Source: Petasospora fabianii (Eukaryota; Ascomycota; Saccharomycetes; Phaffomycetales; Wickerhamomycetaceae). Taken from it: a DNA stretch of 64,000 bases. Of the stretch, positions 23,294-32,608 are shown one piece after another. Where the stretch lies: assembly GCA_022641835.1 (NCBI GenBank), contig CP048717.1:1178001-1242000 (forward strand), in the 5' to 3' direction. How positions within the stretch are numbered: the stretch's first letter is position 1; each line of letters begins with the position of its first letter. The notes beneath the pieces are model-generated. The model searched no databases. It was not told where the DNA came from and saw only the letters and a program-made list of their open reading frames with translations. A program made the position numbers and the translations under genes.

Positions 23294-23432
23294 CGAGTAA
23301 AAGTACTATATCTGATTAACACAAGGACATTAGGTAATTTTGCAGATATTGAGACATAGTAAATACACAATAAGACACTAAGCGAGTATTAAGGGATAAA
23401 GGGTACTCACACGACTAAGCCAAGGGGTATGT

Positions 23433-23445
23433 GATGTACGGGTGT
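23433..23445 (-). promoter_or_regulatory. Rap1-type site in the gene desert
   Basis: On the minus strand the sequence reads ACACCCGTACATC, which fits the S. cerevisiae Rap1 consensus ACACCCRYACAYM in full. No gene start is near. Whether this organism's Rap1 has the same specificity is not known. Confidence 0.35.
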
Positions 23446-23923
23446 TTCTTAACACACACTTCTCCACTATTTGATTTAAATCATACAATATTAAACCCAT
23501 TGAGTGGAATTGTGAACATAAGTGAGGCATTGGTGAATGGTATAAGATATTATATAACATAGATATCACCCATGACTAGTCAATTCCCCATAGTTGAGTC
23601 GCTAGCATAATAGCCAGCCAATAGTGTGTGGTGCGATCTACACATTACCGGGGGGCCGATTGTTGTGGTTCTGTACACGCCACTAATATCCCGACACCTA
23701 CAATACGAGTAGGAGTGATCACCACTTCCCTATGGACTTCTATGGAAACTCCAAAGGACATCTAATAGACATTCCATAGATTACCATTGGGGCTATAACT
23801 AAAGTATCCAGCCCCAGCCAATCGTCATTAACCTAACGCCGCTGTCCACAGCCAGTGAAATTTCGCCCTCTGTACGTTGGCTTATCGTTGCTCTTATGAC
23901 GAGTGCGCGCAATAACTACTGGG

Positions 23924-23941
23924 CTCCTCGGGCCCGCGGAG
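23924..23941. repeat. GC-rich 18-bp near-palindrome upstream of OM14
   Basis: CTCCTCGGGCCCGCGGAG is self-complementary except for one mismatched pair. It lies about 380 bp before the OM14 start, between the AT-rich trough and the gene, and may be part of the OM14 promoter. Confidence 0.45.
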
Positions 23942-24322
23942 AGACTAGACTAGAATGTAAAGCCATTGCTATTGAAATGTGTAAAGAGATCTATTGCTTC
24001 TTTGGTTAACACAGCCTTGATTGTTGTTAAGTAGCTAACGCCACTAACAACCAAAGGGTCACCCCCCTCCTCTAAGCAGCCGTCGTGGCCCGGCGCAAGT
24101 TTGCTGCCCAGTGCCGGGAGTCCGCGTGCGGGAGGGTTCCAGGATTGCTACATATAAAACCCCATCAACGCCCCCCCTGCAACTGACTCTCTGCTCCACA
24201 ATTGCCACTTGTTTTCTCGTCTTTATACCTTAAAACCTCGTGGATTGCCTCAACCCCGCCGCTATCCACGCTCACATATTCAACACCCTTCCGTCTATAC
24301 ACTACAAGAAACACACACCACA

Positions 24323-25011
24323 ATGAGGTGAGTACCAAATTTGCATTATGTTCTATGGAGAGAGTGCCTCAATTCGTCTTCACTTCACCCCACATGATGT
24401 CTTGTCTCTTTCGTTTTTTATACAGACCAACTAACACAAATCAAAGTTACGCTGACGCTGCTAGAGAAGCCAACGCTGCTGCCGAGAAGGATGCTAAGAA
24501 TCTCAAGGCTGAAGCTAACAAGCAAGCTGAATCTGCCTCCAAGGAGGCTGGAAAGGCTGCTGAGGACTTCAAAGCTGCTGCCTCTGATGCTAAGGACAAG
24601 GCCACCAAGAAGGCTAAGGAGATTGGTGATGATCTCAAGAAGGCGGAGAAGGATGCCAGTGACAAGATTAAGAAGGAGTATGATGCAAACAAGGGCCCAG
24701 TCATAGATTTCTTTAAGAAGATTGGTGCTAAGATTTCAGAAGCTGCCTCTTACGTTGTCGAGTCCACCAAGAGCGCTGCTGTTACAACTTCTGAAGAGCT
24801 TAAGAACCCAGTTGTTGCCTCTCAGGTTGCCGTCACCATTGGTGCTATTGCCGGTCTTTCAGCTGGTATTGCTCAGCGTGAAAAGATCTTTAGATTCAAG
24901 TCTGACAATGAAATTACCGCCATCCTTGCCGGTCTTGCTGGTCTCGTCGTGCTTGATGGATACCTCTTCAAGACATACTACCCAAAGTATGACAAGAAGA
25001 GCCTCAAATGA
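24323..25011 (+). CDS. OM14: Mitochondrial outer membrane protein Om14, two exons
   Basis: Om14 is an outer-membrane protein that in yeast serves as a receptor for nascent-chain/NAC-bearing ribosomes. The long N-terminal half here is Ala/Lys/Glu-rich helix. The C-terminal part (TSEELKNPVVASQVAVTIGA ... LAGLVVLDGYLFKTYYPKYDKK) matches the S. cerevisiae tail (ELQNPVVLVN ... LLTLDGIISKKYYSRYDKK). Exon 1 is just ATGAG (24323-24327) with a GTGAGT donor. The preferred acceptor is after CAAAG at 24446, 11 nt past an ACTAAC branch, giving MSYADAAREA and 189 aa. A TACAG at 24425 would also stay in frame, adding seven residues, but has no branch site before it. The protein is longer than S. cerevisiae Om14 (134 aa). 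Confidence 0.87.
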
Positions 25012-25710
25012 TGGGATTTACGTTTTTTTACTTTGATTACACGGCAAAGAAATGGAGGAAATGAAGATGTATTGACAACAGCATATATATATATCAACAC
25101 TAGGAACTCAATGATTTTTATCTTGAATACAAATTCCTTTAGCAATGATAACTGATTTTTGACAGGTGTGGCGCGCGTGGAGATAGGGAGGCAGCTGCTA
25201 GAAAAAGGGTAGATTAGATCAAAATTGACCAACCCCAGCCAGTCAATCTTTCACTTCTCTTCTTCCCTCACTCTTCCAATAACCACCACAAACATTAGAA
25301 TCTACAGCTCCCCCTTAAAGACACACACCTTCTGTTCACCCATCGCGAGCTCCCCACAAAAGATAAGAGCAACCCACAGTTTAGTTGTTTATTTTTTTTT
25401 ATCTCCGAGTTTCGGGAACTTTGTTGGTTTTGCCCTTCTATAAACTCACGTGACTATAGCGGGAAGCCCTAATAAAACAAACCCCAACACCACAATTTCG
25501 CGAACTGTTTTTTTTCGCGGTCCCATAATATCGAACAATGCACTGGGCGCGGGAGCGCGGGACCAGTGAAAAAAAAAGGCACCTTAGAACGTATGCTACG
25601 GCAACAAGCACACGCACAAAGACTCTTTTAAAGTACGTTTCGTCGATTGAAAGTTACCTCCATCAACTTTCCACGCTCCATTCCGACGTATACAAATATC
25701 AAATAACAAA
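25012..25710. other. OM14-RPS2 spacer
   Basis: 699 bp. The left part is an AT-rich 3' region with a short TA run near 25085. The right part is the RPS2 promoter, with CACGTG, AGCCCTAA, TTCGCGAA (25497-25504) and pyrimidine-rich stretches. No gene is supported. Confidence 0.5.
25447..25472 (+). promoter_or_regulatory. Cbf1-type plus Tbf1-type sites of the RPS2 promoter
   Basis: CACGTG (25447-25452, Cbf1 E-box) is followed 12 bp later by AGCCCTAA (25465-25472, Tbf1/telomere-repeat-factor type), about 240 bp before the RPS2 ATG. This pair is known from ribosomal-protein promoters in Candida and other yeasts outside the Rap1-dependent Saccharomycetaceae. Confidence 0.6.
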
Positions 25711-26034
25711 ATGTCCGCTCCAGAGGCTCCAAGAAGAGGTGGTTTCGGTGGCCGTAACAAGGGCCGTCAGGGTAGAAGAGGTCCAAGAAGAGATGGTGAG
25801 GAGAAGGGTTGGGTCCCAGTTACCAAGCTCGGTAGACTCGTTAAGGCTGGTAAGATCACCTCTATTGAGGAGATCTTCCTCCACTCCCTCCCAGTCAAGG
25901 AGTTCCAGATCATTGACCAGCTTGTTCCAGACTTGAAGGATGAGGTTATGAAGATTAAGCCAGTCCAGAAGCAGACCAGAGCCGGTCAGAGAACTAGATT
26001 CAAAGCCGTCGTTGTCATTGGTGACTCCAACGGT

Positions 26035-26082
<48 letters not shown>

Positions 26083-26472
26083 AGAGCCGCTATCATCATT
26101 GCTAAGCTTTCTATCATTCCAGTTAGAAGAGGTTACTGGGGTACTAACTTGGGTGCTCCACACACCGTTGTCTGTAAGACCACTGGTAAGTCTGGTTCCG
26201 TCTCTGTTAGATTGATCCCAGCCCCAAGAGGTAAGGACATTGTCGCTTCCCCAGCTGTTAAGAAGCTTTTGCAGCTTGCTGGTGTTGAGGATTGTTACAC
26301 TTCCTCTTCCGGTTCTACCAGAACTTTGGAGAACACCGTCAAGGCCGCTTTCGTTGCTATTGCCAACACTTACGGTTTCTTGACCCCAGACTTGTGGAAG
26401 GACCAGGCTTTGGCTATCTCCCCAATGGATGTCTACGCCGACGAGGCTGCTGCTTCCAAGAAGGCTTACTAA
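25711..26472 (+). CDS. RPS2: 40S ribosomal protein uS5 (Rps2)
   Basis: 253-aa uS5 protein of the small subunit. An N-terminal Gly/Arg-rich tail ([17 protein letters not shown]), normally arginine-methylated, precedes the S5 N-domain ([17 protein letters not shown], then [18 protein letters not shown]) and the S5 C-domain ending in [13 protein letters not shown]. Uniform use of a small codon set (GGT, AAG, CCA, GTC/GTT) marks a highly expressed gene. There is no intron in the coding part. It is convergent with NAB2, as in S. cerevisiae. Confidence 0.98.
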
Positions 26473-26830
26473 GTTATCCACTTTATTTGTGTATGACTGC
26501 TTTTAATATGTAATGTCCCTCTGTCTAGATTTATTCGTAGACCCTTTTAATTCTTGTAATACTGTTAGATTCAGCATCGATTTAACTTCTTTTAGTGTAC
26601 TGCATAGTTTTCGGTACAGTATATATCGGGTAGCTCTACGATCCAGTATTTAAACACAAACATAAATGCCCTTGATCTGTCCAAGGGCAAGAGAATAAAG
26701 AGTCGTTATGATAACAAAAAACGATATATAACACAAGATAGCCTCATCGAACAACAACTTTTCTTTTCTTTTCATCTTCCTCAGTCACTAAATCAATCTG
26801 ATGAATGTTAACACACTTTAGACAGCACAG
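26473..26830. other. RPS2-NAB2 convergent spacer
   Basis: 358 bp between two 3' ends; AT-rich, with no ORF or RNA gene that I can support. It should contain both polyadenylation regions. Confidence 0.5.
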
Positions 26831-28165
26831 TTAGCCAGTCTGCTGTGGAGCTTGTTCCATAACCTGATCATCAGGGACAGCAAACTGTCTCTCATTGGTC
26901 TTGGTCCATGACAATGATTTTGGCTGAGCAGTGATTGGAGCCTTACCATTTGGATGTTGGAACAAGCAATTTGGATTCTTACAACCTTCACCAAAGCGAC
27001 ACTCTTCATTAATAGGGTGAGAGAAGAAGCAATCAATTCTTGTACAGTTAGCACCATCACGGCACATCGTCTTGGATGAGGCATGACGGTATTTGCAATG
27101 ACGATTTGTACAGTTAGCACCAAATTTACAAGCCTCGAGTACTTTCTCCACTGTTGGTTTCGAAGCAGGTGTTGGTCTTGTAACTTCCTTGATCTTGGAA
27201 AGTGAAGAATGGGCTTTTGTACATGTAGCATTCTCACACTTGAGGTTTGCGGCACACCATTCAAAAGTGATAACCTTGGCGTCCTCATTTGCTGGAGTTG
27301 GATGACCAAATGGACACTGTTGGTTCGTGCAAAGGTTACCAAACTTACACAGTGTGATTCCTGTAGCTGCCTGAGCGTACTGGATCTGTTTCTGTGCCTT
27401 CTTCTCATGATACTCCTTATTTGTCTTTTCAAGTTCTGCAATGAGTTCCTGGTCTTCACTTGGATGAAGGAAGTTACAAGTTCCCTTAGGGTTTGGACAG
27501 TTACCATTCAAAAAGTTGAAACATGGTTTCGTTGGATGAGCATACTCACACATTCTGTTTGGACAATGTGGGAACTCTTGACAACGACCCTTCTTCTTGA
27601 TTCTAAGTTCTGTACCACTAGCATTAAGTGCCTTTTGCAAAAGCTCTGGGTTTCTTAAAGCAAATGATTTTGGAGCAGTTGGTCTACCACCTCTGCCATT
27701 CTTGTTGATACCATTATTACGGGCATAAGCAGCCGGTCTCGATGGGATGTTCTTAAGTGAGTTCCCATCAGCATTACCATCTGTGACAATACTATCAGTA
27801 TCCTGTTGTTGTGGGCCTTCGGCCTGTTGCTGTGTTTGTTGTGTAGTTGGCGTTGAGGTGGCTGGTGCAGTTGGTACAGCGACTGGAGCTGCTGGTTGTT
27901 GCTGCTGTTGCTGTTGTTGCTGTGTGTTCTGGTAGTCTTCGAGTGCTTTGTATGCACTCTGAACAACTCCTGTGAGGGCCTCACTAGAGAAGATGGAGTG
28001 TAACTCAGTGTATGCCTGCTCCGGTGTTCTACCATAGTTGACCAACAGTACGAGATACTCCGCGACATCATTAGCGTCTTCGGCAAGCTCTGGAATCTGC
28101 TGCACCTGCTTTGCGACAAAGGACTCAAGCTCCTTCTGTACTTCCTGTGTCAATGCTGAACTCAT
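26831..28165 (-). CDS. NAB2: Nuclear poly(A)-binding protein Nab2
   Basis: 444-aa shuttling mRNA-binding protein that controls poly(A) length and mRNA export. The N-terminal ~75 residues form the PWI-like Mlp1-binding domain (EDANDVAEYLVLLVNYG). A polyglutamine run (about nine Q) and a low-complexity linker follow, then NGRGGRP as a much reduced RGG region. Seven CCCH zinc fingers are present, e.g. CKFGNLCTNQQCPFGH and CRFGEGCKNPNCLFQH, with the conserved spacer HPTPANEDAKVITFEW and KAHSSLSKIKEV. The frame runs further upstream, but family alignment places the start at the ATG at 28165 (MSSALTQEVQ), just after a GT microsatellite. Confidence 0.96.
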   Translation of the reverse strand: MSSALTQEVQKELESFVAKQVQQIPELAEDANDVAEYLVLLVNYGRTPEQAYTELHSIFSSEALTGVVQSAYKALEDYQNTQQQQQQQQQPAAPVAVPTAPATSTPTTQQTQQQAEGPQQQDTDSIVTDGNADGNSLKNIPSRPAAYARNNGINKNGRGGRPTAPKSFALRNPELLQKALNASGTELRIKKKGRCQEFPHCPNRMCEYAHPTKPCFNFLNGNCPNPKGTCNFLHPSEDQELIAELEKTNKEYHEKKAQKQIQYAQAATGITLCKFGNLCTNQQCPFGHPTPANEDAKVITFEWCAANLKCENATCTKAHSSLSKIKEVTRPTPASKPTVEKVLEACKFGANCTNRHCKYRHASSKTMCRDGANCTRIDCFFSHPINEECRFGEGCKNPNCLFQHPNGKAPITAQPKSLSWTKTNERQFAVPDDQVMEQAPQQTG

Positions 28166-28400
28166 CGTGTGTGTGTGTGTAAACTTGTACCGATATCCTA
28201 CTGTGATGATTCGCCACTCCGATCCAACCCTCAAGCAGAGGCTCTTCTCCGAACCATTTTTTTTCTCTTGTAGTAATAAGTCGGTAGGGGCCACACACAC
28301 TGTCCCTTTTTGTTTTCATTAGACGAGACGTTTCACTATGATTCGATTTCTCTTTGATACCAAATATCACATGGCTTGAAGCTTCCTTTGGCATCTTGTA

Positions 28401-31400
28401 ATGCCCAATCATAATCCAAGTGAGAGCTCTGATACACAGCCTCTTCTCATAAACGCAAGCAGTTCGCCACAGTCACGACGCTTCTATGGAGCTGCCAATA
28501 GCCCATCATCAAGGAGACAGCCGCATCCTCTCAAACATTTCCAATCCTTTGCTAGTGTCGATAGCGGCGAGAATATCTCCTTCACAGAGCTCATTAAGGG
28601 ACTTCCCGGTAAATTGATTCGAAGGGGCTCAGTTATCGTCCCCGAGACAGGCGAGAGACGACGTGGTGGACTGCGGGGAACAGCAGATAACGTCTACACT
28701 TCCCTCAACGATGACATGGATGAACTAGAACGACAACCTTTGATTCCGACAATGGAATCAAGGCCAAGTATTGTTCAGCGTGTCTCATCACAGATCTCCG
28801 CTTTCAATGAATGGGTCCACAAGAACAAGTATCACAACGTAATCAAGTGTTCCATCGCATATCTTCTTGCATCTCTCGCAGTATACTACTACCCGCTTTC
28901 GCTTCTTCTCGGTAAGAGTGACAGTAAACATGTTGTTGCCACTGTTGCTGTATACTTCCATCCATCTCGAACCTTTGGTTCGATGCATCAAGCACTCATC
29001 TTTGTCTTCTTTTCCTTAGTATTCAGTTTCTCTGTCTCCCTCCTCTCCACTGCTATTGCAAGTACTGTCTGCCGTCACGGTTATCCCAATATCAGCGCAT
29101 TCATCAACCTAATGTTTGCCTCAGTGTCACTTGGGTTTGTGTCATTCATGAAACAAAAGATGAATCATCCAACATTTAACGTTGCCTGCTCTCTAGCGTC
29201 GATCACTCTCGTGTCTGCTATTGTTAAGGAAGGTGCACTTGATAGTGACAGCATTCCTATCAATCGACTCTATTCTCTATTCAAGATTGTTTTATTTGGA
29301 TGCTCCATCTCAGTTCTCATTTGCTACACTATAATGCCCTCGTCTGCACAGAAGAAGCTCAAGAGGAGTCTCAATGAAAGTTGCTCCCTCATGTCACAAT
29401 ACCTTTCCCTCATTGAAACATCCTTCATCCATAATCGTAACATCACATCTGACGAAGCCATTACACAGATCAACAAACAAATGAAAAAGAACTCAAGTAC
29501 GGTAAAGAACGATCTTGAAGAGGCTAAATACGAACTTCTTCTCACTGGTCGAGAACAAGAATACAGAGCACTTGCCGAACTCGTACAATCCGTCCAGCTG
29601 ATGAAATCACAACTTGGTGGATTGAAAGGGTCTGCAGATATGCAATGGGAGGCACTTCATGAAGATCACAGGCACCATGGCTCATCTCGATCCGATTCAG
29701 CATCGGTACACACACTCGATAGTGGAGAAAGCGAGAGAATCTTTGGTAGTAGACCAACATTACCACAATCTGATAGCATCGCTACTCTTGATGAGATGTC
29801 AGCTTTGAACTCAAGACAATTGTTTGATCTGTTTATCTACTATTTGGGTCCATCGCTAAAGTCCTTTTCTTATACGATTAGAGGTGTATTGGATGGTATG
29901 CCCTTTGAAGAGACAGATGAAGGTGCGGCTAAGGAGACTTACCACTATAGAAACAGTTTGAAGCTCGCTGGCGAGCTATTTAAGAGCAAGTATGAGCGTG
30001 CCATCACCAAATTGTACTCTCAAAACATATTCAGCATGCAGACACCACTCGAGATGAAGATAGATGAGGAGGAGGTTGCTGCCAGTTGTGGTAATTTCGC
30101 ATCCATTCTCTCAGAATACACTAAGGAGCTTGATCATTTTGTCTTACTATTGACTAATTATTCAGAGATTGTCGAGGAGAATCCAAGATCATGGAAGTGG
30201 TTGGAATTCTGGAGACGTTTTAATGAACCGATGAAGCCCATGCCTGGATTAGACTATGCTCTTGAAAATCTGAACTCTGAATTACAAAAACGAACAGACA
30301 CCACAGATCAACGTGAAACATTCAATTATAGAATATGGGAATTCTTTAGTTTCTTCAGAAGAGTTGAAGTCCAGTTTGGTATACGTGTCGGTCTTGGTGC
30401 ATTCGTGCTTGCCTCATTGGCCTTCCTACCACAGACAAGATTAGTGTTTATGGAATGGAGAGGTGAATGGGCACTCGTTACTTACTCCATTATTATGAAC
30501 AAATCACTTGGAGGAACCACCATGACTGTTAATTGGAGACTCGTTGGTACTTTTATTGGTGCATTTACCGCTTATCTCGTGTGGACACTATCAGACGGTA
30601 ATCCATATGCACTCTGTATCACTGGTTGGTTGATCTCTCTGTATTCATTCCATATTATCTTGAATTGGACTGATGTGAATGCATTTGGAAGATTCATCCT
30701 ATTGACCTACAATATCACGGCATTGTACAGTTATAACACAACAAGATCAGAGGATTTGGAAGAAGGTGATGATACTGATCCAATCATTGCCGATATTGCC
30801 ATCCATAGATTCTTGGGTATCACTGCTGGTGTCCTTTGGGCTCTTTTCATGACAATTTCTTTCTTACCACTCACTGCGAGAAATAGACTCAAGCGTGGAT
30901 TATCTGTGCTATGGTTAAGGCTTGGTGTTGTTTGGAACTCGGATCCATTAGAGTATCGTGGTACTGAGCTCGTTGGTTTGGCTGATCAGAGAGGTGTCGT
31001 TCATATCATGAACGAGCTTGGATTGGCATTAAAACAGGCACCAAAGGAAACAAGATTGAAAGGTAAGTTCCGAATTGATATCTACAGGAAGTTGTTGGAA
31101 TGCACTGAAAGAATAACTGATGCATTTCAAAATATGAACACCATGCTTATGATTGATACCAGTTTAAGTGATAATGAGTTGGCAGTGCTGCAGTATACTG
31201 AAACGGAGAGGGATGAATTGCAGAATCGAGTGTTTTTGATCTTTTACATGATCTCATCATCTATTATTCTTGGTATCCCACTTCCTTCGAAACCAGCATC
31301 TACTGAACACTCAAGAGATCGTATCATGATGAAGCTCGTTGAGATTAGACAAAAAGGTGAACTTGCAAATGAAGATTACGTGTTATTGTACTCTTACATT

Positions 31401-31496
31401 CTCAACACCAATGTGATTGTGAAGGAGCTCAATAAGATCATTGTACACCTTGGAGATCTCTTTGGAATTGTCCATGAGGAAACATTTGAGATGTGA
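28401..31496 (+). CDS. Bre4-like ArAE-2 family membrane protein
   Basis: 1031-aa protein with two hydrophobic blocks. The first holds several transmembrane segments at about 145-310 (CSIAYLLASLAVYYY, VATVAVYFHPSRTFGSMHQAL, ASITLVSAIV). The second is at about 655-840 (FGIRVGLGAFVLASLAFLPQTR, YSIIMNKSLGGTTMTVNWRLVGTFIGAFTA). This two-block layout with a long hydrophilic middle (~310-650) and C-terminal tail is that of the fungal ArAE-2 / fusaric-acid-resistance-like family, which includes S. cerevisiae Bre4 (brefeldin A sensitivity). Transport substrate is unknown. Divergent from NAB2. Orthology to BRE4 in particular is uncertain, so no symbol is given. Confidence 0.8.
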   Translation: MPNHNPSESSDTQPLLINASSSPQSRRFYGAANSPSSRRQPHPLKHFQSFASVDSGENISFTELIKGLPGKLIRRGSVIVPETGERRRGGLRGTADNVYTSLNDDMDELERQPLIPTMESRPSIVQRVSSQISAFNEWVHKNKYHNVIKCSIAYLLASLAVYYYPLSLLLGKSDSKHVVATVAVYFHPSRTFGSMHQALIFVFFSLVFSFSVSLLSTAIASTVCRHGYPNISAFINLMFASVSLGFVSFMKQKMNHPTFNVACSLASITLVSAIVKEGALDSDSIPINRLYSLFKIVLFGCSISVLICYTIMPSSAQKKLKRSLNESCSLMSQYLSLIETSFIHNRNITSDEAITQINKQMKKNSSTVKNDLEEAKYELLLTGREQEYRALAELVQSVQLMKSQLGGLKGSADMQWEALHEDHRHHGSSRSDSASVHTLDSGESERIFGSRPTLPQSDSIATLDEMSALNSRQLFDLFIYYLGPSLKSFSYTIRGVLDGMPFEETDEGAAKETYHYRNSLKLAGELFKSKYERAITKLYSQNIFSMQTPLEMKIDEEEVAASCGNFASILSEYTKELDHFVLLLTNYSEIVEENPRSWKWLEFWRRFNEPMKPMPGLDYALENLNSELQKRTDTTDQRETFNYRIWEFFSFFRRVEVQFGIRVGLGAFVLASLAFLPQTRLVFMEWRGEWALVTYSIIMNKSLGGTTMTVNWRLVGTFIGAFTAYLVWTLSDGNPYALCITGWLISLYSFHIILNWTDVNAFGRFILLTYNITALYSYNTTRSEDLEEGDDTDPIIADIAIHRFLGITAGVLWALFMTISFLPLTARNRLKRGLSVLWLRLGVVWNSDPLEYRGTELVGLADQRGVVHIMNELGLALKQAPKETRLKGKFRIDIYRKLLECTERITDAFQNMNTMLMIDTSLSDNELAVLQYTETERDELQNRVFLIFYMISSSIILGIPLPSKPASTEHSRDRIMMKLVEIRQKGELANEDYVLLYSYILNTNVIVKELNKIIVHLGDLFGIVHEETFEM

Positions 31497-31568
31497 TATT
31501 ACGTGGAGAGTCTATGATATGAAGATGCATTAATGAATTCGTGATAAAGAAGGTTGCTTGAAATGATG

Positions 31569-32097
31569 TCATATTTGGCTCAAGTAGTTATCAATCAACC
31601 GTATAAACCTTTGATTTGTGATCTTGGAGCCCGGTTTGAAATCCACGGGTGATAATGGGTTCTTAACAATGTGTTCAACATAGATGTTAGCATAGATATA
31701 CTTGAGTACGTCCTGGAGATTCATCGTCTTAGTATCACTTAGTATACAGAACCTAAGTCCCGATGCTGATTCGTAAAAGTGGGCTCTATACTTTGCCGTG
31801 GAGAATGATGTTAATGTGTTTTTGGCCTCGGGCGTGTCTCCGAGCTTCTCTGCGATACTGCGAAGCGAGAAGAGCGCACCAAACAGAAGTTTTGCATTGT
31901 CCTCGTTGTTCTTGGAGTTAACAGATCCACTACCTGTGTGTGGTTCCGCTGCTGGGTTGAGAACTTGTGTCCATTCTCTGCTGTATATGCAGTTGCCTGT
32001 TACGCGTAGTGTTAGTCTCTCGTTCTTGTTGGAGGAGAATTTCAGGCGCAGTTCACATACAATGCCTGTCAAAAATCCAAAATGAATAGATAGCCAT
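31569..32097 (-). CDS. BET5: TRAPP complex subunit Bet5, two exons
   Basis: Longin-fold core subunit of the TRAPP complexes, the Rab GEFs of ER-Golgi and autophagic traffic. Exon 1 (32097-32061) encodes MAIYSFWIFDRH. The intron is 32060-31997 (GTATGT donor, GACTAAC branch, AACAG acceptor, 64 nt). Exon 2 (31996-31569) continues CNCIYSREWTQ and includes GSVNSKNNEDNAKLLFGALF and SLRSIAEKLG. The spliced product is 154 aa against 159 in S. cerevisiae, whose N terminus is MGIYSFWIFDRHCNCIFDREW, so the model is very well supported. Without splicing the first dozen residues are lost. Confidence 0.95.
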
Positions 32098-32608
32098 GGT
32101 AGGTGAGATGAACTCTATGTACGAGTCTCAGTAAGCTTCTTCGCTGCCCCAATAGCTCTGAAGCTCAAGCTCAAAGCTTCAAGTTGAAGTTGATTTGGTT
32201 CGCGAGGGACCGGAGGGGTTGCCCGGCCTTGTGTGGCGCGTACCAGCTCCTCCCCCAGAGATCGCGGAGACTTCGGAGTTGACCGAGCTATCATATTAGT
32301 ACTTTTCTTAGTTGATTGTCGGGACTAAGGGGGTAATATTTGTTTGAAGATGAGGGGATTTGATGGTATTATGACTCTGTGGCTTTCTTACTCTCTATGG
32401 GTGTGTAGATCTGTGGCTGTGGCGGCTTAAGAGAGAGCTGGACCCGCATCTATGCTCAGTAATGTATTATACGCGGCCCCATCGATAATCACGGCCATCA
32501 CCGAGACACGGATCTTTGCCCCCGCGTAGACCAAGTGCCGTTATCTAAAGCTCTATAAAACCCTGTACACTCCCACATACTTCCAACTAGGGCCTCTGCA
32601 CTATCAAT
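32098..32608. promoter_or_regulatory. BET5 / DAL2 divergent upstream region with GATA sites
   Basis: 511 bp. Close to DAL2 are GATAA at 32484-32488, an inverted copy (TTATC) at 32541-32545 and a TATAAAA box at 32554-32560, about 50 bp before the DAL2 ATG. Two GATA sites plus a TATA box fit nitrogen-catabolite control by GATA factors, the known regime of allantoin genes in yeasts; actual regulation is inferred. No gene is hidden here. Confidence 0.45.

Larger units (their letters stand above)
16290..24322. other. 8-kb gene desert with an AT-rich trough in its right part
   Basis: No frame longer than about 120 codons exists in the interior, and none of the short ones resembles a known protein. 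The left part (about 16.4-19.3 kb) is GC-richer, by eye near half G+C, with sites such as GCGGCCGC at 17502 and GGCCGGCC near 19286. The stretch from roughly 22.0 to 23.6 kb is AT-rich, by eye about one third G+C. Small dyads occur (ACAACC/GGTTGT at about 16447-16470, TTGTCTC/GAGACAA at about 17034-17057). I see no LTR, transposase, reverse transcriptase, tRNA gene or long inverted repeat. Candidate roles are a regional centromere, a long control region for the adjacent regulator, or non-coding transcription. Confidence 0.6.

Noticed and set aside
16290-24322. LTRs, reverse transcriptase, transposase or terminal repeats in the gene desert
   Set aside because: Looked for on both strands; no coding similarity, no paired terminal repeats and no TG...CA-bounded repeat pair seen.
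25699-26481. 260-codon frame antisense to RPS2
   Set aside because: Same codon-bias artefact; no family resemblance, whereas RPS2 is certain.
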